A stretch of 35,119 nucleotides of DNA, taken from Bacillota bacterium (GTDB lineage: Bacteria > Bacillota > Clostridia > Acetivibrionales > DSM-1351). A model generated the notes under the pieces. The model saw only the letters and a program-made list of their open reading frames with translations. It made no database searches and had not been told where the DNA came from. The stretch's first letter is position 1. Every line of letters starts with the position of its first letter. The stretch is from positions 1 to 35,119 of the forward strand of contig JAEWST010000174.1 of NCBI GenBank assembly GCA_023398105.1, read 5' to 3'. Positions 7,346 through 14,202 of the stretch are shown here, piece after piece. Both the position numbers and the translations under genes were made by a program.

Positions 7346-8758
7346 TCATTTCTCATTCATACTACTCTTTATTATATACCGAAGCATTGCAACTATAGGC
7401 TTGTAATAAAATAGCAGAATTATTGGTATGAACAACAAAATCAGACGACCTATTGTGCTGTTGGCAAATAGTATCAATAGTCCAAGCCATCGGCTTTTAC
7501 CAATATACTTACCATAGATTTGGTTTTTGTTTATAGTTTCTCTATAGACTTTGTCTTCATTTTCAGAAGGATGATTATCAATAGATACAATTACTTTTTC
7601 TGCTTGTGCTAATTGAACTCTTGCAATGTTTACTTCTCTATTAGCTTCATAGATCACTATATCTCCGCTTGAAGCTTCTATATCATCAGATTTTTTAAAA
7701 AGCACTAAGTCGTTGTACATAATTGAAGGCTCCATTGTATCTGATTGAAAAACATATGGAATAATCCTGAAAACAGATATCTCTTTTCTAGCTGTAGATA
7801 TAGAGATTAGAAGCACTAATATGTTAACAATAATAAATGATAAAATCACCATAAACAGTAATGAGTTTAATATATTGGTCAAAATTCTCAGCCTTGTATT
7901 AGTATCAAGTTTGTGAGGTGTCACCTTTTTGAGTATAGAATCAGGCTGCATTGTAATTATTACATCATCAGATATATCATAATCCATGGTATAGAAGGCA
8001 AAGGTATAATATTCTGCGTTTATTATACCTTTGGCTATTATTGTCAAAATACAAATAATAGAGGCTAAAATAAGAATGGAGATATATTTAGAAAATTGAG
8101 ATAAGATATTGATACTGTGAAAATGGCTTTTATCATTTATAATATCGTAGTATCCTAGAAAATGTTTGAGCACAGCAATTATTAAAATAGAAATAAACAT
8201 TACATAGTTTGATAGTATGCCTTTCTTAAAATATAGTGAAGAGGTCATCGTAACAATAACTATAAAAATAAAATCAATTAACCCTAGAACGAAAATTGGT
8301 ATAATATATTCAAAAACTAATGGATACTTTAATAAAGCGGTTAAAAAAAGCATTGAAAAATATCCAAACCCATAAATAAGAATTATTGTTATCAGTCTTG
8401 CATATAGCTTTGTAAGAATCATTTTAATTGGACTAAAGCCAAACTTAATAGGAATATACCATTTGTTGTTCCGTATTTCATCAAAAGTGAGAAAGTGATA
8501 GTTTGCGGCCAAATATATAACAATAAAAAAGTAAAATATATCTACATAAACTAAAAGAGTACTGAAACAGGTTGGACTCATATATTTAGGTACAGCATCA
8601 GATAATACACTTTTATCAAGAGTTCTAAGAATATAATGAACTGCAAAAGAAATCAATGCAAGAAATAGAGAGTATTCAAGTCGCTTTTTTGCACTTATAG
8701 AATGTTCAAAATAAGATTCTGTTAATTCTTTTTTTAATATGCTTTTATTGTATATCAT
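7346..8758 (-). CDS. ABC-2-like membrane protein fused to an inactive signal-peptidase-like domain
   Basis: A 470-residue membrane protein. Residues 1 to about 245 have six hydrophobic segments (near 31-46, 66-87, 122-142, 149-171, 183-203, 226-244), like an ABC-2 permease. Another membrane segment lies at about 297-320, then a signal peptidase I-like domain (about 330-425) and a last membrane segment at about 433-452. The peptidase domain keeps the frame of SipW enzymes (SDTMEPS at 339-345, GDIVIY at 365-370, DNHPSENED at 394-402). However, the nucleophile serine before MEP is T341, and the histidine of the usual THR motif is A379 (NIARV). Compared with the neighbouring active peptidase, both catalytic residues are lost while spacing differs by one residue. 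I infer a non-cleaving, substrate-binding role. It overlaps the ABC gene by 14 nt, so the two are probably coupled. No gene with this architecture is known to me. Confidence 0.8.
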   Translation of the reverse strand: MIYNKSILKKELTESYFEHSISAKKRLEYSLFLALISFAVHYILRTLDKSVLSDAVPKYMSPTCFSTLLVYVDIFYFFIVIYLAANYHFLTFDEIRNNKWYIPIKFGFSPIKMILTKLYARLITIILIYGFGYFSMLFLTALLKYPLVFEYIIPIFVLGLIDFIFIVIVTMTSSLYFKKGILSNYVMFISILIIAVLKHFLGYYDIINDKSHFHSINILSQFSKYISILILASIICILTIIAKGIINAEYYTFAFYTMDYDISDDVIITMQPDSILKKVTPHKLDTNTRLRILTNILNSLLFMVILSFIIVNILVLLISISTARKEISVFRIIPYVFQSDTMEPSIMYNDLVLFKKSDDIEASSGDIVIYEANREVNIARVQLAQAEKVIVSIDNHPSENEDKVYRETINKNQIYGKYIGKSRWLGLLILFANSTIGRLILLFIPIILLFYYKPIVAMLRYIIKSSMNEK

Positions 8759-9710
8759 GTTGCCTCATCAACCCCTGTATAGAATTCTTAATGTTTTTAT
8801 TGTTTTTTAGAACAAAAGTTGGATTTATTTTATATGAACCTAATGTATTAAACAGAAATGTGCCTGCTTGCTTGCTGTCTTTATTTGTGAATACCTGCAA
8901 AGCATTATCTTCGATTTGATACTCAAACTGTGGCAGAGCATATCTAAGTGATTGTAATGTATAATTCAAATTTTCTGCTCCAATCAGGTAGGTTACTCTG
9001 TCATATTCAAGAAATTTATTAAGAGTATCCTTAAAAAGTATTCTGCCTTTATCTATATAGCACACGTGGCTGCTGATGGATTGAGCAAGTTCATTGCACT
9101 GTGTACTAATAATTAACGACTTTCCTATGTACGGAAGGCGAGAAGTCAATTTGCTTATTGTACTTATTTCTTTTGGTGAAAAGTGAAGCTTTGGGAGATT
9201 AAAAATAATAAGAACACTATCACTTAACATTGCAGCAGCTAAGATGACTATAGATTTTTCTTGAATAGTCAGCATAGAAATAGGAGTAAGGCCTATATAA
9301 CCCATGTCTGAAGCTACAAGATAATTAAGAAGATATTCCTGCCTTTCAATAGTCTCTCTGTTAGAGTTGCTTGTAATAAACATCAAATATTCAAGGACAT
9401 TCATATTCCCATATGCCATGTTTGTACTGCCAATATAAAATACATGGGGGAGGATTGTGCCTTTCTTCTTAGTAGTATCTAAACCGACAAGCATCAATTT
9501 ACCCTTTTCATAAGCTTTTGCATTTGCCATAATCTCAAGTAAAAGCTTGATTTCATATACAGAGCTTCCAAGTACGCTCCATAGTTCACCTGTATTTGCT
9601 GAAAAATTAATATCTTTTAAAACCTGTTCAATTGGCAGACTTGGCTGTTGTATATTTGCATAAAATTCATTTGAATAAAGGTTTTTCATAATTACTGTAG
9701 ATTTTTGCAT
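8745..9710 (-). CDS. ABC-ATPase-like protein with degenerate catalytic motifs
   Basis: A 321-residue protein that aligns by eye with ABC transporter ATPases over about residues 28-235 but has lost every catalytic motif. The Walker A position reads GSSVYEIKL (48-56) instead of GxxGxGK(S/T). The signature reads LTIQE (147-151) instead of LSGGQ. Walker B ends FNLP (170-173), with N and L in place of D and E. The switch histidine is Q204 in IISTQ. The fold markers around these sites remain (VLKDINFSANTGELWSVLG, IDKGRILFKD). It is intact, with AGAGG 8 nt before the start, so it is a maintained pseudoenzyme rather than a broken gene. The C-terminal about 85 residues are not recognised. It probably pairs with the fused permease next to it as a structural subunit and is unlikely to hydrolyse ATP. 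Confidence 0.8.
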   Translation of the reverse strand: MQKSTVIMKNLYSNEFYANIQQPSLPIEQVLKDINFSANTGELWSVLGSSVYEIKLLLEIMANAKAYEKGKLMLVGLDTTKKKGTILPHVFYIGSTNMAYGNMNVLEYLMFITSNSNRETIERQEYLLNYLVASDMGYIGLTPISMLTIQEKSIVILAAAMLSDSVLIIFNLPKLHFSPKEISTISKLTSRLPYIGKSLIISTQCNELAQSISSHVCYIDKGRILFKDTLNKFLEYDRVTYLIGAENLNYTLQSLRYALPQFEYQIEDNALQVFTNKDSKQAGTFLFNTLGSYKINPTFVLKNNKNIKNSIQGLMRQHDIQ

Positions 9711-9734
9711 TTAAGTAACCTCTAAATTAAACAA

Positions 9735-10217
9735 TTAGTATAATTTCATAACAAATACTGCCTTTACATTCTCAGGTGCTAAAAGAGCAATATCTGGCGT
9801 GTTGTTTGGATTATCGCCTTTTGTTCTATATTTAATACCGCCATCATTTACAACTTCTATAATTCTATGAGTAATTATTGCTTCTGCTTGAGAGAAGGTT
9901 ACAATGTCGCCAACCTTAAGAGCGGATACGTCAGCAGGTTTTCTAGATAATATTACTGAGCCTATTTTAAAAGTAGGCGACATACTTTCAGAATTAATAA
10001 TATATAGTTGATAACCAAGAATCTGAGGAGTCTCGCCATAATATTTTGATAATAGTACAGATATTAGAGTGCAAAAAAGCAATAAGTATATAATTGCATA
10101 TATAGTAAATATAATTAATTTACTACTTTTTGTTTTAATATTTGCACTCTTTGCTTCTTCTATTTCATTTCTTAATAGCTCAATTTCTGCATCTGTTGTA
10201 TATTTAGTATTTTTCAT
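9735..10217 (-). CDS. sipW: SipW-type signal peptidase I (S26B), short form
   Basis: A 160-residue membrane peptidase that removes signal peptides from exported proteins. An acidic, helix-prone N-terminus (9-30) is followed by a membrane segment (34-56), then the catalytic domain on the outer face. S78 in NSESMSPT is the nucleophile, H117 in ITHRI replaces the lysine of ordinary enzymes (the ER/SipW type), and GDNPNNTPD (134-142) is the conserved acidic box. The protein stops just after this box and lacks the C-terminal membrane segment common in SipW; the downstream fused protein has such a segment. Start: ATG 10217 has GGAG 6 nt upstream; the in-frame ATG at 10229 lies within that site. It leads an operon with the ABC-like gene, 24 nt away. 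The TasA-like and CBM-like proteins are its likely substrates. Confidence 0.92.
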   Translation of the reverse strand: MKNTKYTTDAEIELLRNEIEEAKSANIKTKSSKLIIFTIYAIIYLLLFCTLISVLLSKYYGETPQILGYQLYIINSESMSPTFKIGSVILSRKPADVSALKVGDIVTFSQAEAIITHRIIEVVNDGGIKYRTKGDNPNNTPDIALLAPENVKAVFVMKLY

Positions 10218-10247
10218 ACTTATCTCCATAACAATAATACTTCTAGA

Positions 10248-10276
10248 AATATAATGTATTGTATTAGTATTCTCAA
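10248..10276 (-). promoter_or_regulatory. Sigma-A-type promoter of the signal peptidase/ABC-like operon
   Basis: On the minus strand TTGAGA (10276-10271) and TATATT (10253-10248) are 17 nt apart. The start point would be near 10241, about 24 nt before the sipW ATG at 10217. The promoter faces away from the aminotransferase promoter at 10377-10405, so the two transcripts diverge. Confidence 0.65.
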
Positions 10277-10376
10277 AATAACTGCAGTTTATTTGCTTGA
10301 TTCTTGCATAAAAGCAAATGAAAACAAAAACTTATTCCATTGGAAAAATATTTTATGAATAAATGGAACTTAAAAC

Positions 10377-10405
10377 TTGCATATATTAATATTATGTATT
10401 AAAAT
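10377..10405 (+). promoter_or_regulatory. Sigma-A-type promoter of the aspartate aminotransferase gene
   Basis: TTGCAT (10377-10382) and TAAAAT (10400-10405) are 17 nt apart and lie about 35 nt before the gene's start. A 7-bp inverted repeat, TTCCATT (10334-10340) with AATGGAA (10362-10368), lies directly upstream and could be a regulator site; that part is speculative. Confidence 0.5.
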
Positions 10406-10439
10406 AACATTATTGAAATGATATTTGGAGGAGATATTT

Positions 10440-11714
10440 ATGATATATTATGAAGCTTTATCAAGTGATGACCTAAAAAATGAAATAGAAGTTTTAAAAA
10501 ACCGATATAATGCGTTTAAAGATCAAAAGTTAAAGTTAGATATGACAAGAGGTAAGCCTTGTTCAGATCAACTTGATATATGCATGGATATGCTGGATAT
10601 CCCAGCAAAAGAACTTCGCAAAGCTGCTGATGGCACAGACTGTTTAAATTATGGAGTTCTTGACGGCTTACCAGAAGCAAAAGCACTTTTTGCAGAAATG
10701 TTAGAAGTTAACTCAAATGAGATAATAATAGGCGGTAATTCAAGCTTAAATCTTATGTATGATACTATTGCAAGGGCTATGTCTCTTGGTATTATGGGAT
10801 GTACACCATGGTCAAAGCAGGAAAAGGTGAAATTTTTGTGCCCTAGTCCAGGATATGACAGACATTTTGCTATTTGTGAATTGTTTGGAATTGAAATGAT
10901 TGTTATAGACATGAAGCAAGATGGACCTGATATGGAGGCTGTTGAAAAGCTTGTTTCAGAGGACGAGACAATAAAGGGTATTTGGTGTGTTCCTAAATAT
11001 AGCAATCCTGATGGAATTACATATTCTGATGAGGTTGTTAACAGGTTCGCAGCTCTAAAACCAAAAGCAAACGATTTCAGAATATTTTGGGATAATGCCT
11101 ATTGTGTTCATCACCTCTCAGATAAGCCTGATACACTCAAAAATATTTTGACTGCATGTAAGGAAGTAGGAAATGTAAACATGGTATATATGTTTGCTTC
11201 TACTTCAAAGATAAGCTTTCCAGGTGCGGGTGTTGCTGTCATGGCTTCAAGTGTTGACAATATAAACAGCATAAAGAAGAGCTTGACTATACAAACAATT
11301 GGACATGACAAAGTAAATCAGCTAAGACATGTTAAGTACTTCAAGGATATTGAAGGAATAAACCTTCATATGAAAAAACATGCTGGTATATTAAAACCAA
11401 AATTTGATATGGTTTTAGAGATACTTGATAAAGAATTGGGCGGAAAAGGAATAGCCTCTTGGAACAAGCCAAACGGTGGATATTTTATTAGTCTTAATAC
11501 ATTGGATAACTGTGCACAGGAAGTTGCAAAACTAGCTCAAGAAGCAGGTGTTGCACTTACTAAAGCAGGAGCAACTTATCCATATGGAAAAGATCCACTT
11601 GATAGAAATATAAGAATTGCACCCACAATGCCTCCAGTTGAAGAATTAAAAAAGGCAATTGAGATTTTTGCAATATGTATTCAATTGGTCAGTGCAAAGA
11701 AATTTTCAAAATAA
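10440..11714 (+). CDS. Aspartate aminotransferase, class I subgroup Ic
   Basis: A 424-residue PLP enzyme. It fits the aminotransferase group that includes the Corynebacterium AspT type (Pfam Asp_aminotransf), which transfers the amino group between aspartate or glutamate and 2-oxo acids. Visible marks: MTRGKPC and NYGVLDGLPEAKALFAEML near the N-terminus, PSPGYDRHF, the cofactor-binding WDNAYCVHHL and the lysine of ASTSKISFPG that would bind PLP. RIAPTMPP near the end holds the carboxylate-binding arginine. Start: GGAGGAG 6 nt before ATG 10440; a TTG at 10425 lies upstream of the ribosome site. It stands alone with its own promoter and terminator. Exact substrate preference cannot be read from the sequence. 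Confidence 0.88.
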   Translation: MIYYEALSSDDLKNEIEVLKNRYNAFKDQKLKLDMTRGKPCSDQLDICMDMLDIPAKELRKAADGTDCLNYGVLDGLPEAKALFAEMLEVNSNEIIIGGNSSLNLMYDTIARAMSLGIMGCTPWSKQEKVKFLCPSPGYDRHFAICELFGIEMIVIDMKQDGPDMEAVEKLVSEDETIKGIWCVPKYSNPDGITYSDEVVNRFAALKPKANDFRIFWDNAYCVHHLSDKPDTLKNILTACKEVGNVNMVYMFASTSKISFPGAGVAVMASSVDNINSIKKSLTIQTIGHDKVNQLRHVKYFKDIEGINLHMKKHAGILKPKFDMVLEILDKELGGKGIASWNKPNGGYFISLNTLDNCAQEVAKLAQEAGVALTKAGATYPYGKDPLDRNIRIAPTMPPVEELKKAIEIFAICIQLVSAKKFSK

Positions 11715-11798
11715 CTTGAAGGAATAAACAATAGTGCTTATAATTTGTATATAGAGATTTTTTCTCAATGTTTTCTCAAATTAATTTATAAAGATCGA

Positions 11799-11853
11799 AG
11801 TGCCGCTATATTACACTAAATTAGTGTTAGTATAAGCGGCACTACGATTTTTT
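11799..11853 (+). terminator. Intrinsic terminator after the aminotransferase gene
   Basis: A long hairpin: AGTGCCGCT (11799-11807) pairs with AGCGGCACT (11835-11843), and inside it ACACTAA (11813-11819) pairs with TTAGTGT (11821-11827). A six-T run follows at 11848-11853. It lies 85 nt after the aminotransferase stop codon. Confidence 0.85.
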
Positions 11854-11884
11854 ATTAACTTCTCCTACACATATTTCGTAACTT

Positions 11885-11984
11885 CAGCGGCGTTTCATAG
11901 AGGCGGGAGATATTCTCACCGCCTGATAACCAAAGTGGTACCCGCCACTTATAGAAGTGTGGGACATTTTCCTGCCTCGTTATA
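11885..11984 (+). repeat. Family A structured repeat, copy 3 (full length)
   Basis: Nearly identical to the copy at 92-191. The 5' hairpin is more regular here: AGGCGG (11901-11906) with CCGCCT (11919-11924), and inside it GAG with CTC around the loop ATATT. The 3' half again has AGTGG/CCACT and the competing CCACTT/AAGTGT pairing. It lies between the aminotransferase terminator and the promoter at 12072, so it is probably not in the leader of the next gene unless an upstream promoter exists. Confidence 0.8.
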
Positions 11985-12064
11985 GTGCTAAAGTTGGATT
12001 TTAAATAATTTAGAAGGAATTTGTTACTGAATAGTAGAATTATGTATTTAATAAGATTTATATA

Positions 12065-12101
12065 TAGACATTTGTCTATTGAATTTTGATTATTATATAA
12101 T
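12065..12101 (+). promoter_or_regulatory. Promoter with overlapping palindrome before the beta-CASP gene
   Basis: TTGTCT (12072-12077) and TATAAT (12096-12101) are 18 nt apart. The palindrome TAGACATTTGTCTA (12065-12078) covers the -35 box and is a possible repressor site. The ATG at 12122 follows about 20 nt after the -10 box. Confidence 0.5.
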
Positions 12102-12121
12102 ATCCGAAGCGAGGTGCTGTT

Positions 12122-13753
12122 ATGAATATTACTTTTCTAGGAGCAGCAGAAACGGTAACAGGTTCCTGCTATTTAGTAGAAACAAAGGAAACAAAATTCT
12201 TAGTTGATTGCGGAATGTTTCAGGGAAGTAAAAATGAAGCAATACTTAACGCAGAGCCATTTTCCTTTAATCCTGGAGAATTGGATTTTATGCTATTGTC
12301 ACATGCTCATATCGATCATAGCGGCAGGATTCCAAAACTTTACAAAGATGGATTCAAGGGTAGTATTTATGCCACAAAGGCAACTGTTGAACTCTGTAGA
12401 ATAATGTTGCCTGACAGTGGACATATTCAAGAGACAGAAAATGAGTGGACTAACAGGAAAAGGCAAAGAGCAGGAAAATCTTCTGTTAAGCCCATTTATA
12501 CTGTAAAAGAAGCTACAGACTGTCTAGAATTATTTAAGAGTTTACAATACGGTGAAGTTTTAAAAATTAGCGATGATATTCGAGTGAGGTTTTGCGATGC
12601 AGGTCATATACTTGGTTCGGCAATTATAGAAATTTGGATAAGTGAGAATAGCAAGGATACTAAGATTGTATTTAGCGGTGATTTAGGAAATAAAGATATG
12701 CCTATTCTTAAAGATCCCACTGCAATAAGAGATGCAGATTACCTAGTGGTTGAGTCAACCTATGGTGACAGACTGCATACTCACAGCAACGGGCCTGAAA
12801 GAATAGAAGAGTTTATAAACATAATAACAGAAACAGTTGCAGCTGGAGGGAATGTGGTAATACCATCTTTTGCTGTAGGCAGAACTCAGGAAATTATATA
12901 TGAGTTAAACAAGTATATGGATGTTTATAGTGACAAGGTAAACAAAATATTAGACTTGCCAGTTTTTGTGGATAGTCCTCTAGCAACTTCTGCAACAGAC
13001 GTATTTAGAGAAAATCTTGATTGTTTTGATGAAGAAGCAAAAGAATACATAGCTAATGGTGATAATCCGTTGGATTTTCCAACACTTAAATTTACACAAT
13101 CTCCTGAGGAATCAAGGAAACTGAATGAAAAAAATGACAGTATCATTATTATTTCAGCCAGTGGAATGTGTGACGCAGGTAGAATAAAACATCATTTAAA
13201 ACATAATCTTTGGAGAAAGAATTCTACAATTTTATTTGTTGGTTATCAAGCAGAAGGTTCTTTGGGAAGAAGGATTATAGATGGTACACCAAAGGTTAAA
13301 ATATTTGGAGAAGAAATATCTGTAAATGCTAGGATTGAAGTTATAGATGGTTTCTCTGGACATGCTGATAAAAAAGGTCTACTTGAATGGATTGGAAGTT
13401 TTGCCTATAAGCCTAAAAAAGTCTTTATTGTACATGGTGAAAAAGAGACTATGCCAGTTTTTGCACAAACTATAACCGACAAATATGGGATTAAATGCAT
13501 TATTCCTTCTAGAGGTGACAGCTTTGTTGTAAGTAGCGAAAATGTATATGAAAATATTCCTACTGCTGAAATGCAGCACAAATTCAGAAGACTCACTGTT
13601 GTTAATATGCTTGAAAATTTAAAAGAAGAATTCAACGAGTTGGCTCTTATTCTTAAGAATGACTTAAAACAAGAAAAATCAGATGTTGAGATTGACGAAG
13701 TAGCTGCAAAGCTTAAACTAATTGAAAAAGCATTTATTGAAGCCTTAAAATAG
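12122..13753 (+). CDS. Metallo-beta-lactamase/beta-CASP protein (RNA-specificity domain)
   Basis: A 543-residue zinc-dependent hydrolase of the beta-CASP group (COG1236 type), related to RNA-processing nucleases. Zinc ligands: HAHIDH (H61, H63, D65, H66), H162 in DAGHILGS and D187 in FSGDLGN. Beta-CASP marks: VESTYGDR (E211), SGMCDAGRIKHHL, FSGHADKKGL and IVHGEKE. The last about 60 residues form an acidic and basic helical tail absent from the minimal family. The RNA role is inferred from the family; no substrate is implied by the neighbours. GAGG lies 8 nt before the ATG. The gene has its own promoter, and hairpins follow at 13771-13797 and 13853-13898. Confidence 0.9.
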   Translation: MNITFLGAAETVTGSCYLVETKETKFLVDCGMFQGSKNEAILNAEPFSFNPGELDFMLLSHAHIDHSGRIPKLYKDGFKGSIYATKATVELCRIMLPDSGHIQETENEWTNRKRQRAGKSSVKPIYTVKEATDCLELFKSLQYGEVLKISDDIRVRFCDAGHILGSAIIEIWISENSKDTKIVFSGDLGNKDMPILKDPTAIRDADYLVVESTYGDRLHTHSNGPERIEEFINIITETVAAGGNVVIPSFAVGRTQEIIYELNKYMDVYSDKVNKILDLPVFVDSPLATSATDVFRENLDCFDEEAKEYIANGDNPLDFPTLKFTQSPEESRKLNEKNDSIIIISASGMCDAGRIKHHLKHNLWRKNSTILFVGYQAEGSLGRRIIDGTPKVKIFGEEISVNARIEVIDGFSGHADKKGLLEWIGSFAYKPKKVFIVHGEKETMPVFAQTITDKYGIKCIIPSRGDSFVVSSENVYENIPTAEMQHKFRRLTVVNMLENLKEEFNELALILKNDLKQEKSDVEIDEVAAKLKLIEKAFIEALK

Positions 13754-13796
13754 CTTGAAGTAAAATTGTAGAAAGTTAAGGTAACAACCCAACTTT

Positions 13797-13840
13797 CCAT
13801 TGATAAGTTTTGTACCGATTATGTTCAGCTATAAAAGTAA
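13797..13840 (-). repeat. Family B intergenic repeat, degenerate copy, reverse orientation
   Basis: Read on the minus strand this segment contains ACTTTTATAG, then CATAATCGGTAC, then CTTATCAATGG, following the family B pattern (ACTTTCGCACATA, TCTATCGGTGCG, ATTATCAATGG). It overlaps the hairpin GAAAGTT (13771-13777) with AACTTTC (13791-13797) that lies just after the beta-CASP gene. Confidence 0.45.
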
Positions 13841-13852
13841 TTTGTTAAAAAT

Positions 13853-13898
13853 AAACAAAAAGCGATGGTCTTTCTCATGGCTTTTTGTTTATTTTTTT
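13853..13898 (+). terminator. Intrinsic terminator downstream of the beta-CASP gene
   Basis: AAACAAAAAGC (13853-13863) pairs with GCTTTTTGTTT (13880-13890), an 11-bp stem, followed by ATTTTTTT. It is the clearest end signal in the 449-nt gap between the beta-CASP and lysozyme-like genes. That gap also holds a family B copy, a promoter at 14032 and family A copy 4. Confidence 0.85.
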
Positions 13899-14031
13899 GT
13901 CTTAAAGCATAGAAAATTCAAGGGGTTGAGCAATGTTGACTAGTTGTAAGTAATAAGCACATTGAGCGTTAAATTTCTGCAAAATTAGTGCTAGAATCCA
14001 ATTTTTCGAGAAATTTAATAGTTTTGAAGAA

Positions 14032-14060
14032 TTGACAATTATTTGATTTGTAGGTATAAC
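14032..14060 (+). promoter_or_regulatory. Near-consensus promoter of the lysozyme-like gene
   Basis: TTGACA (14032-14037) and TATAAC (14055-14060) are 17 nt apart. Transcription from about 14067 would place family A copy 4 (14117-14172) inside a leader of about 136 nt. Confidence 0.75.
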
Positions 14061-14116
14061 AATTAAGGGATAATACTATATATAGAATTTAGGATATATT
14101 ATAGCACCGCTTGAAA

Positions 14117-14172
14117 ATCAAAACTGTACCAGCCACTTATAGAAGTTGGGGACATTTTCTTGCCTCGTTATA
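14117..14172 (+). repeat. Family A structured repeat, copy 4 (3' half, degenerate)
   Basis: Keeps CAGCCACTTATAGAAGTT, GGGGACATTTTCTTG and CCTCGTTATA but lacks the 5' hairpin. It has one deletion and a mismatch in the AGTGG/CCACT stem. It lies in the predicted leader of the lysozyme-like gene and ends 30 nt before its start codon. Confidence 0.7.
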
Positions 14173-14202
14173 ATTGGAAAATCCATGGGGGAAATAACTA
14201 AT

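Noticed and set aside
8745..9710. Reading the ABC-like gene as a pseudogene
   Set aside because: It is uninterrupted, has a good ribosome site, overlaps its partner in the right frame and keeps fold markers; only catalytic residues are lost.
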